DNA of 6,379 nt. Source: Anaerolineales bacterium UBA6668. Its GTDB lineage: Bacteria > Chloroflexota > Anaerolineae > Anaerolineales > UBA6668. The notes under the pieces are model-generated. The model made no database searches. It saw nothing but the letters and a program-made list of their open reading frames with translations, and was not told the origin of the DNA. How positions within the stretch are numbered: the stretch's first letter is position 1; the number at the start of each line of letters is the position of its first letter. Both the position numbers and the translations under genes were made by a program. Below, piece after piece: positions 1 through 5,212 of this stretch. The stretch spans positions 40,720 to 47,098 of the forward strand of contig DKKK01000179.1 in the NCBI GenBank assembly GCA_002455215.1, given 5' to 3'.

Positions 1-85
1 CGGTAAACGCCAAGCCGATGAAAAATAAGCTTAGCAAAATCGCATAAGTTACCAAACGGTCAAGAGTGAATTTTTTGTTAGGCAT
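1..85 (-). CDS. N-terminus of a putative membrane protein (partial, runs off left edge)
   Basis: Reading leftward from an ATG at 85-83 gives about 28 residues: a short basic start (MPNKKFTLDR) and then a hydrophobic stretch (LVTYAILLSLFFIGLAF). This is the pattern of a first transmembrane helix or uncleaved signal anchor, with positive charges on the cytoplasmic side. The frame is open to the window edge, so the rest of the protein is not visible and the family cannot be named. An in-frame TAA lies 24 to 22 bases before the ATG. A TTG 12 bases before it is the only other start in that interval. No Shine-Dalgarno sequence is visible. A TATAAA about 25 bases upstream could be a -10 box, but I see no convincing -35. 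The gene lies downstream of the DUF59 gene on the same strand, 292 bp away, and is probably transcribed separately. The call rests only on this short open frame and its hydrophobic profile. Confidence 0.45.
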   Translation of the reverse strand, partial: MPNKKFTLDRLVTYAILLSLFFIGLAFT

Positions 86-175
86 ATCGTTTACCAAAAT
101 TGATATTTATACTCGGCACGGGGCAGACTTTTGCCTTTTTACTTACGGGGAACAGCACAATAGTCAGGCGTGACG

Positions 176-188
176 AGTGTGGCACACT
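176..188. promoter_or_regulatory. 13-bp perfect dyad, possible operator
   Basis: AGTGTG and CACACT are perfect reverse complements around a single central G. The dyad sits about 90 bases upstream of the minus-strand ATG at 85, a distance at which a regulator could act on that gene. A short dyad like this can also arise by chance. No regulator is encoded nearby. Confidence 0.25.
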
Positions 189-227
189 GCGGAATTGTGC
201 ATAATTTCCATCATGTGCCGAACAAGG

Positions 228-277
228 GCGCAGTGAGCATTAATACTCATGCAATTTTAATGCAAAGCCTACTGCGC
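228..277. repeat. Bipartite inverted repeat (potential hairpin)
   Basis: The outer arms GCGCAGT (228-234) and ACTGCGC (271-277) are perfect reverse complements. The inner arms GCATTAA (237-243) and TTAATGC (257-263) also pair perfectly. Unequal internal loops of 2 and 7 bases separate the two stems, and the terminal loop is 13 bases. It lies about 100 bases downstream of the DUF59 stop codon on the minus strand. No T-tract follows on either strand, so it is not a standard intrinsic terminator. It could still stabilise or end that transcript. Confidence 0.5.
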
Positions 278-297
278 GTCAATCCTGCGGCTTAAAT

Positions 298-376
298 CGG
301 GCAAGTAAACTGCTCTGAATGGCTAGATTTGCCCACCCGCATAACTGCCCGCATAACTGCCCGCATAGCTTGCCCG
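298..376. repeat. 8-bp inverted arms enclosing the tandem repeat
   Basis: CGGGCAAG (298-305) and CTTGCCCG (369-376) are perfect reverse complements separated by 63 bases. The similarity extends outward imperfectly: TAAAT precedes the left arm, and TAAG precedes the right arm when read on the minus strand. The right arm immediately follows the DUF59 stop codon. Function unknown. Confidence 0.4.
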
Positions 377-377
377 C
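336..377. repeat. Short tandem repeat, 12-bp unit, about 3.5 copies
   Basis: Two identical copies of CCCGCATAACTG (336-347 and 348-359) are followed by a diverged 13-base copy, CCCGCATAGCTTG (360-372), and a truncated one starting CCCGC at 373. The array ends where the minus-strand DUF59 stop codon (380-378) begins. It is outside coding sequence and looks like replication slippage rather than a CRISPR array, because there are no spacers. Confidence 0.8.
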
Positions 378-704
378 TTAGAACAGCCCCCAATCGCCAC
401 CAGCCCCTTCTTCCATCATCTCCGGGCTCCACGGCTCCATGCCGATATCTACAAAAGTGGGCAAATTGCTAGCAGATTGTGCCGCTTTGCGTACACTTTC
501 CACCATTGCCGGTCCGTATGGGCAAAATGGAGTCGTCAAAATCATCTTTACCTGCAATTCATCGGTATCAAAAGTCAAATCGCGGATAAGCCCCAATTCA
601 ATCACGTTCAAGCCAATTTCGGGGTCTACGACCGAGCGCAGGGCTTCTCGCACTGTTATAACTTGTGGGTCGGTGGATGTATAGAGTTCGGGGAGAGAAG
701 ACAT
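378..704 (-). CDS. MIP18/DUF59-family iron-sulfur cluster assembly factor (SufT-like)
   Basis: This complete 108-aa protein has the hallmarks of the MIP18 (DUF59) fold. VVDPEIGLNVIELGLI is at residues 25-40, LTTPFCPYGPAM with the conserved Cys61 at 56-67, and a PWSP element at 91-94. The length of about 100 residues is normal for stand-alone members. Family members, called SufT in some bacteria and related to PaaD and eukaryotic MIP18, act in the cytoplasm in maturation or transfer of Fe-S clusters. That role is inferred here from family and context. The gene is divergent from sufCBD across 499 bp, which supports a link with Fe-S assembly. An in-frame TAA lies nine bases before the ATG with only two codons between, so this start is secure. 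No Shine-Dalgarno sequence precedes it. A 17-bp dyad lies 52-68 bases upstream. The acidic and glycine-rich tail ending GDWGLF is unremarkable. PaaD-like aromatic-degradation roles are less likely because no paa genes are present. Confidence 0.9.
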   Translation of the reverse strand: MSSLPELYTSTDPQVITVREALRSVVDPEIGLNVIELGLIRDLTFDTDELQVKMILTTPFCPYGPAMVESVRKAAQSASNLPTFVDIGMEPWSPEMMEEGAGGDWGLF

Positions 705-755
705 AGGTAATTAAGTAAGTAAAATGTATTTGGCACGCATGGAAATCGTGTTTTT

Positions 756-772
756 CCATTCAAAATGAATGG
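756..772. promoter_or_regulatory. 17-bp dyad upstream of the DUF59 gene, possible operator
   Basis: CCATTCA (756-762) and TGAATGG (766-772) are perfect reverse complements around AAA. The dyad lies 52-68 bases upstream of the DUF59 ATG, inside the likely promoter region. A symmetrical 7-3-7 site fits binding by a dimeric regulator. No -35/-10 pair of good quality could be placed around it, so the assignment is inference. Confidence 0.35.
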
Positions 773-1048
773 CGCAATTCAATATTCAGTATGGTTTGGG
801 CGTGCAAAGACAAACCGTGCCGAATAAAAAATTGAAATACAACGAGTTTTGTGGTGTTTTAATTCCAGTGCGCCTAAAAATTACATTTTTTCTTAAAAAA
901 CACAGGTAATTCTTGGTTGGGCATAATTCTGAAATACCGAACCATAGCACCACCCAAACTGGAAAAACATCACCGCACAAAATTGTATCACACTTCTGCT
1001 TGCTACTACCGAAAAAATGAGTAATAAAAAAGAAATTCATCTTATTTA

Positions 1049-1077
1049 TTGTCGTTTGAGTGGTTTTATGATAAAAT
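1049..1077 (+). promoter_or_regulatory. Candidate sigma70-type promoter of sufCBD
   Basis: TTGTCG at 1049-1054 matches the -35 consensus at four of six positions. TAAAAT at 1072-1077 matches the -10 consensus at five of six. The spacer is exactly 17 bases. Transcription would start near 1084, leaving an untranslated leader of about 120 bases before sufC. This is the best pair I found in the region. The surrounding AT richness raises the chance of a fortuitous match. Confidence 0.45.
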
Positions 1078-1092
1078 TGTCAGACAAATTTT
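1073..1092. promoter_or_regulatory. Imperfect dyad over the predicted suf transcription start
   Basis: AAAATTGTC (1073-1081) faces GACAAATTTT (1083-1092) around a single A. The core TTGTC-A-GACAA (1077-1087) is perfect and one arm has an extra A. It overlaps the -10 box and predicted +1, the position of a typical repressor operator. suf operons are often controlled by Rrf2-family regulators (IscR, SufR), but none is encoded here and the site does not match a motif I can recall exactly. Confidence 0.35.
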
Positions 1093-1133
1093 CTACTCAA
1101 ATCCACAGGAACGACCTTTAAATTTGCCCTTTG

Positions 1134-1149
1134 CTTCGAATATTCGGAG
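1134..1149. promoter_or_regulatory. 16-bp near-palindrome in the suf leader
   Basis: CTTCGAATATTCGGAG is symmetrical except for one mismatched pair. Its core CGAATATTCG (1137-1146) is a perfect 10-bp palindrome. It lies in the predicted untranslated leader, 55-70 bases upstream of the sufC ATG. It could be an operator, or a short RNA stem in which the mismatch becomes a G-U pair. Function is not established. Confidence 0.3.
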
Positions 1150-1203
1150 TGTAGCAATTGTTTATTACCCGTCCCTAAATTTATTTACCCAAAATAACTC
1201 ACT

Positions 1204-1974
1204 ATGACTGCCTTAGAAATTCGAGATTTACATGTAAATGTGGAAGACACCCCAATTTTGCGGGGTGTCAATTTGTCCATTCAGCCGGGTGAAATTCACG
1301 CCTTGATGGGACCCAATGGCACCGGAAAATCAACCCTTGCTTCGGTCATTATGGGGCATCCCGATTACACCATCACGCAAGGCGACATCTTGCTGGATGG
1401 TGAGAGCATCTTGGAAATGGAAGCGGATGAACGCTCGCGCAAAGGATTGTTCCTGTGCTTCCAATACCCAGTTGCCATTCCGGGCGTTTCGATTGCCAAC
1501 TTTTTGCGCATGGCAATTAATGCCCGCCGCCGCGCACTCAATGCCGAAGACAAAGGCATCTCAATCCCTGATTTTCGCCGCATGTTGCGTGCCAAAATGG
1601 ATTTGCTACAAATGAACCACGATTTTGCCGGGCGCTATCTAAATGAAGGCTTTAGTGGTGGCGAAAAAAAACGTGCCGAAATTTTGCAAATGGCGGTTTT
1701 TAACCCGCGCATAGCCGTGCTCGATGAAACCGACTCGGGTTTGGATATTGATGCCCTGCGCATTGTTTCGGATGGAATCAACACCCTCATGAATCAAGAT
1801 ATGGGCGTGTTGCTAATCACCCATTACCAAAGAATGCTGAACTATGTCAAACCCCATTTTGTTCACATCATGTTGGAAGGGCGCATTGTGGAAAGTGGTG
1901 GACCCGAACTCGCCGAACACCTAGAACAATTCGGTTACGAAAAAATTCGAGAAAAAGTTGCCACCCGCGCATAA
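1204..1974 (+). CDS. sufC: Fe-S cluster assembly ATPase SufC
   Basis: SufC is the cytoplasmic ABC-type ATPase of the SufBC2D complex; its ATP-driven dimerisation reshapes SufB-SufD during Fe-S cluster assembly. The 256-aa length fits the family. Visible motifs are Walker [10 protein letters not shown] (residues 36-44), Q-loop FQYPVAIPG with Gln87, signature FSGGE (150-154), Walker B IAVLDE ending at Glu175, the SufC-typical ETDSGLDID (175-183), and the H-loop His207 in [14 protein letters not shown] and FQYP distinguish it from transport ATPases. No membrane partner is present. The start is secure because TAA (1195-1197) lies in frame two codons before the ATG. There is no Shine-Dalgarno sequence. 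It is the first gene of the operon, 36 bases before sufB. An A8 homopolymer at 1664-1671 falls just after the signature motif; the frame is intact across it. Confidence 0.97.
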   Translation: MTALEIRDLHVNVEDTPILRGVNLSIQPGEIHALMGPNGTGKSTLASVIMGHPDYTITQGDILLDGESILEMEADERSRKGLFLCFQYPVAIPGVSIANFLRMAINARRRALNAEDKGISIPDFRRMLRAKMDLLQMNHDFAGRYLNEGFSGGEKKRAEILQMAVFNPRIAVLDETDSGLDIDALRIVSDGINTLMNQDMGVLLITHYQRMLNYVKPHFVHIMLEGRIVESGGPELAEHLEQFGYEKIREKVATRA

Positions 1975-1996
1975 CCCACTCTCGCTTTTTAGATTC

Positions 1997-2002
1997 AAAG
2001 GA
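1997..2002 (+). promoter_or_regulatory. Ribosome binding site of sufB
   Basis: AAAGGA lies eight bases before the sufB ATG at 2011, a good sequence at a good distance. It is the only clear Shine-Dalgarno sequence in front of a gene in this window, and it fixes the sufB start. Confidence 0.75.
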
Positions 2003-2010
2003 CACGAACC

Positions 2011-3426
2011 ATGGACGAAGAAAAAGAAATAGTCGCCAGCGTGAATGCAGAATATGCCGAAAAATATGGCTTTCACGAAGCAGAAAACTACGAGTTCAAA
2101 TCTCGCCCCGGCTTAGACCACGAAATTATTGACCAAATCTCCGACCGCAAAGGTGAGCCGGACTGGATGCGGACTTTTCGCCACAAAGCACTCGACATCT
2201 TCCTGAACAAACCACAACCCGAATGGGGAGCCAGCCTAGATGGCGTGGACTATCATGGCATTCACTACTACATCAAACCCAAAGTGACCAACGCTCGCTC
2301 GTGGGATGATGTGACCGCTGAAGAAAAGCGCACCTTTGACCGCTTGGGCATTCCTGAAGCCGAGCAAAAGTTCTTGGCAGGCGTGGGCGCACAGTATGAA
2401 TCCGAAGTCATTTATCACAACATCCAAAAGCACCTCGAAGAACAGGGGGTTATCTTTTTGGGCACCGATGATGGGCTAAAACAATATCCTGAACTATTTA
2501 GAGAATATTTTGCCACAGTCGTACCGCCTTCCGACAATAAACTTGCCGCACTTAATAGTGCCGTGTGGTCGGGTGGGTCTTTTATTTATGTGCCAAAGGG
2601 CGTCAAAATTGAAATGCCCTTGCAAGCCTATTTTCGCATCAATGCCGCCAAATCAGGACAATTTGAACGTACACTCATCATCGTAGATGAAGGCGCAAGC
2701 GTGCATTATGTCGAAGGTTGCACCGCACCGGTCTATAGTGAAGACAGCCTACACTCAGCAGTGGTGGAAGTAATCGTGAAAAAAGGCGCACGGTGTCGCT
2801 ACTCCACCATTCAAAACTGGTCTAACAATGTGTACAATTTGGTCACCAAGCGGGCAGTTGCTTACCGCGATGCCGTGATGGAATGGGTGGATGGCAACTT
2901 GGGAAGCAAAACCACCATGAAGTACCCAGCGGTCTATCTGATGGAACCCGGCGCACATGGCGAAATTCTGTCCATTGCCTTTGCCGGGCGCGGACAGCAC
3001 CTAGATGCAGGCGGCAAAGTGGTTCACCTAGCCCCCAACACCTCTAGCAAAGTGATTTCAAAATCCATTAGCAAAGATGGCGGGCGCTCCAGCTATCGCG
3101 GATTGCTCAAAATCCATGAAGGGGCGCACGGCTCCAAGAGCAACGTGGTGTGTGATGCCTTGCTCATAGACCCGGAATCGCGCTCCGACACCTATCCCTA
3201 TATTGAAATTGACGAAGACGATGTAACCGTAGGGCACGAAGCCTCGGTGAGCAAAGTTGGCGAAGAGCAGTTGTTCTACTTGATGAGCCGTGGTTTAAGC
3301 GAAGACGAAGCCAGCGGCTTAATTGTCAGCGGATTCATTGAACCGTTGGTGAAGGAACTGCCAATGGAGTATGCACTCGAACTCAATCGCCTGATTCAAC
3401 TGCAAATGGAAGGCAGTATTGGCTAG
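2011..3426 (+). CDS. sufB: Fe-S cluster assembly scaffold protein SufB
   Basis: SufB is the scaffold subunit of SufBC2D on which the nascent Fe-S cluster forms. The protein is 471 aa, within the normal 465-495 range. The N-terminal helical part includes [14 protein letters not shown]. The beta-helix core follows, with [13 protein letters not shown] and VEGCTAP (Cys237). The C-terminal part has VVCDALL (Cys381), [10 protein letters not shown] (His409, Glu410) and LFYLMSRGL. By my alignment from memory, Cys381, Glu410 and Cys237 correspond to E. coli Cys405, Glu434 and Cys254, residues reported as important for cluster building and sulfur transfer. They suggest an active scaffold rather than a degenerate paralogue. 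It lies 36 bases after sufC and 18 bases before sufD, as expected in one operon. The seven-residue shortening relative to E. coli near SNNVYN (about 271-277) is typical of family variation. Confidence 0.97.
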   Translation: MDEEKEIVASVNAEYAEKYGFHEAENYEFKSRPGLDHEIIDQISDRKGEPDWMRTFRHKALDIFLNKPQPEWGASLDGVDYHGIHYYIKPKVTNARSWDDVTAEEKRTFDRLGIPEAEQKFLAGVGAQYESEVIYHNIQKHLEEQGVIFLGTDDGLKQYPELFREYFATVVPPSDNKLAALNSAVWSGGSFIYVPKGVKIEMPLQAYFRINAAKSGQFERTLIIVDEGASVHYVEGCTAPVYSEDSLHSAVVEVIVKKGARCRYSTIQNWSNNVYNLVTKRAVAYRDAVMEWVDGNLGSKTTMKYPAVYLMEPGAHGEILSIAFAGRGQHLDAGGKVVHLAPNTSSKVISKSISKDGGRSSYRGLLKIHEGAHGSKSNVVCDALLIDPESRSDTYPYIEIDEDDVTVGHEASVSKVGEEQLFYLMSRGLSEDEASGLIVSGFIEPLVKELPMEYALELNRLIQLQMEGSIG

Positions 3427-3444
3427 GCGAACTTTTGTGACATT

Positions 3445-4776
3445 ATGAAGATAGTAAAGCGAAAAACAACTCAGAAAGATTTGAGCTTGCAAGAGAGCGA
3501 GATGCGTGCCATCTCCGCCAAGCTAAATGATGCCGACTGGTATGCGGCACAACGCTTGCAAGCCTGGCAAAGCTACCAAGCCACTGCCATGCCCACCACC
3601 CAAGATGAAGCTTGGCGGCGCACCGACATTAGCAAGCTGGATTGGCAAAAGGTGCAACACCCTGCCCTTTCCAATGCCTCCCCTCGCAAAAGCACCGTAC
3701 CCCAAGAGCTACTGCACCCGCTTGTGGGGGATGAACACGGTGGGCAGTTGGTGATTCGCGGGGGGCAGGTGGAGCAAGCCAGCCTAGCCGCCAATTTGGC
3801 AGAACAAGGGGTCATTTTTACCGATTTTCTGACCGCCACCCGCGAACATGCCGACCTTTTGCAAAAATATCTTGGAAAGGCGGTCAAAACCGATGAAGGC
3901 AAATTTACCCTGCTCACTGCCGCATGGGTGGATCAAGGCGTATTTGTCTATGTACCCAAGCATACCAAAGTGGAACTGCCCCTACACACCGTCATTTGGG
4001 CAGATGGCTCTGCCCACTTTAGCCGCGTGGTTGTGGTGGCAGATGACGGCGCCGAGCTAACTTATGTCCACGAACTCGGCTCGGCGGATGCAAATGGCAC
4101 CGACCAAGCCTTTCATAGCGGCACAGTGGAAGTGTTCTGCGGGGCAAACGCCAATTTGCAATTTATCGAACTGCAATCTCTGGGTCAGCACTTTTGGCAT
4201 TTTTCGCATGAAAGATGTCAGGTGGGACGAGATGGAAAACTGGACTGGATTTTTAGCGGATTGGGTAGCCATGTCACCAAAAATTTCAGCGACTTAGATT
4301 TAGTTGGCTCTGGCGCGTGGTGCCGCATGAGCGGCTTCTACTTTGCCGAAAAAGACCAGCACCTAGACCACGATACACAACAAAACCACCTGGTGCCGCA
4401 CACCACCAGCGATTTGCTCTTCAAAGGCGCATTGTTGGATGAAAGCCGCTCGGTGTGGCAGGGCATGATTTATGTTGCGCCGGGCGCACAAAAAACGGAC
4501 GGGTTTCAAGCCAACCGCAACCTGATTTTGAGCAAGCACGCCCGCGCTGATTCCATCCCCGGCTTAGAAATTTTGGCGGATGATGTGCGCTGTACCCACG
4601 CCGCCGCTGTGGGGCAGTTGGAACCGCACCACATGTTCTACCTGATGAGCCGCGGCTTGCCTTATGAAGAAGCCAAGCGCATGATTGTGGAAGGGTTTTA
4701 CGACCCAATTTTGCAACGCATTCCCTTTGAAGGCGTGCGCGAACGTTTGCTCAGTTTTATTAGCGAGAAGATTTAG
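3445..4776 (+). CDS. sufD: Fe-S cluster assembly protein SufD
   Basis: SufD is the SufB paralogue that pairs with it in the SufBC2D complex and is thought to help with iron acquisition and cluster formation. The 443 aa are of usual length. The N-terminal helical domain shows MPTTQDEAWRRTDIS (49-63), a SufD hallmark. The beta-helix core contains GVFVYVPKHTKVELPL. The C-terminal domain contains LEILADDVRCTHAAAVG, where His385 matches the functionally important His360 of E. coli SufD by local alignment, followed by MFYLMSRGL. Unlike SufB it lacks the VVCD cysteine, confirming the paralogue assignment. It starts 18 bases after the sufB stop with no Shine-Dalgarno sequence, so translation may be coupled to sufB. 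The first 19 residues are basic and poorly conserved in type; Met20 (3502) is a possible alternative start. An intrinsic terminator follows 31 bases after the stop. Confidence 0.95.
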   Translation: MKIVKRKTTQKDLSLQESEMRAISAKLNDADWYAAQRLQAWQSYQATAMPTTQDEAWRRTDISKLDWQKVQHPALSNASPRKSTVPQELLHPLVGDEHGGQLVIRGGQVEQASLAANLAEQGVIFTDFLTATREHADLLQKYLGKAVKTDEGKFTLLTAAWVDQGVFVYVPKHTKVELPLHTVIWADGSAHFSRVVVVADDGAELTYVHELGSADANGTDQAFHSGTVEVFCGANANLQFIELQSLGQHFWHFSHERCQVGRDGKLDWIFSGLGSHVTKNFSDLDLVGSGAWCRMSGFYFAEKDQHLDHDTQQNHLVPHTTSDLLFKGALLDESRSVWQGMIYVAPGAQKTDGFQANRNLILSKHARADSIPGLEILADDVRCTHAAAVGQLEPHHMFYLMSRGLPYEEAKRMIVEGFYDPILQRIPFEGVRERLLSFISEKI

Positions 4777-4806
4777 GCTAGCCAAACAGCAACTTTTCCT
4801 TGCCCC

Positions 4807-4847
4807 CACCCCACCAGCGGATCTCTCTTGCTGGTGGGGTGTTTTTT
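4807..4847 (+). terminator. Strong rho-independent terminator of the suf operon
   Basis: CACCCCACCAGC (4807-4818) and GCTGGTGGGGTG (4830-4841) form a perfect 12-bp GC-rich stem with an 11-base loop. Six T residues follow directly (4842-4847). It begins 30 bases after the sufD stop codon and marks the end of the sufCBD transcript. Confidence 0.93.
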
Positions 4848-5212
4848 AAAAGGGGGGTTGATTTCAAAATGATGGGCAGGTGCATAGGTTTGGCTAATGT
4901 GAATAGCAAACGCATCTTGGGCAGATAAACTGTGGCTGACAATTGTTCTGCTGGCGTTCACCCCAAATGGTACGCGATACCGCCAGTGAACACTGATACT
5001 CCTTTTGCAAATTGACATCTTGCAGGATGCTCAATCTTCATGCAAAATATATCTTGTGGATTCATATCGAATTTAGCCGGAAGCCAGAACTTTTCTGTCC
5101 CAGCCCTATATTTGCGATTTCAAGATTCACAATCGGTCGAACATGACAAAATATTCGGCATGTGTGACGAACAGATACGGACACTATTTACCCCTAACAA
5201 ACCCTGCCTGCC
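4848..5212. other. Intergenic region with no convincing gene
   Basis: No frame here shows a recognisable domain. A TTGACA at 5012-5017 matches the -35 consensus but has no good -10 at 16-18 bases. A small inverted repeat, CTGGCG (4951-4956) with CGCCAG (4981-4986), and an adjacent GTTCAC/GTGAAC pair (4956-4961 and 4986-4991) are present. The promoter of the 5213 gene probably lies here but could not be placed. Confidence 0.55.

Larger units (their letters stand above)
86..377. other. Intergenic region with several inverted repeats
   Basis: No coding frame is convincing in these 292 bases. The region holds a 13-bp perfect dyad at 176-188 (AGTGTG-G-CACACT), a two-part hairpin at 228-277, and a pair of 8-bp inverted arms (298-305 and 369-376) enclosing a 12-bp tandem repeat. 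It separates two minus-strand genes, so it probably contains the 3' end of the DUF59 transcript and the promoter of the membrane-protein gene. Confidence 0.6.
705..1203. other. AT-rich divergent intergenic region between the DUF59 gene and sufC
   Basis: This 499-bp stretch is clearly richer in A and T than the flanking genes and contains no convincing gene. It must hold the promoters of both the DUF59 gene (leftward) and the suf operon (rightward). Three inverted repeats stand out: 756-772 close to the DUF59 start, 1073-1092 over the predicted suf transcription start, and 1134-1149 in the predicted suf leader. The middle part (about 780-1040) shows no signal that I can name. Confidence 0.7.

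Noticed and set aside
125..142. Possible intrinsic terminator (GGCA..TGCC followed by TTTTT)
   Set aside because: The stem is only about four base pairs, and no plus-strand gene upstream within the window would need it.
336..377. CRISPR-like array
   Set aside because: The repeat units are only 12 bases and directly adjacent, with no spacers and no cas genes, so it is a simple tandem repeat.
786..1040. Minus-strand open frame of 84 codons in the divergent intergenic region
   Set aside because: The translation is rich in Phe and Cys as expected from AT-rich noncoding DNA, has no domain pattern or ribosome binding site, and lies within what should be regulatory sequence.
1204..1974. SufC as an ABC transporter ATPase
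   Set aside because: The ETDSGLDID and FQYPVAIPG motifs and linkage to sufB and sufD identify the Fe-S assembly ATPase; no permease gene is nearby.
4773..5018. Minus-strand open frame of 81 codons after sufD
   Set aside because: It runs through the whole suf terminator hairpin and into the sufD stop codon. No family is recognisable and there is no ribosome binding site. A short pseudogene remnant in its first half cannot be excluded.
5012..5040. Promoter with a perfect TTGACA -35 box upstream of the 5213 gene
   Set aside because: The hexamers at spacings of 16-18 bases (ATCTTC, TCTTCA, CTTCAT) are poor -10 boxes, so a lone -35 match is not enough.
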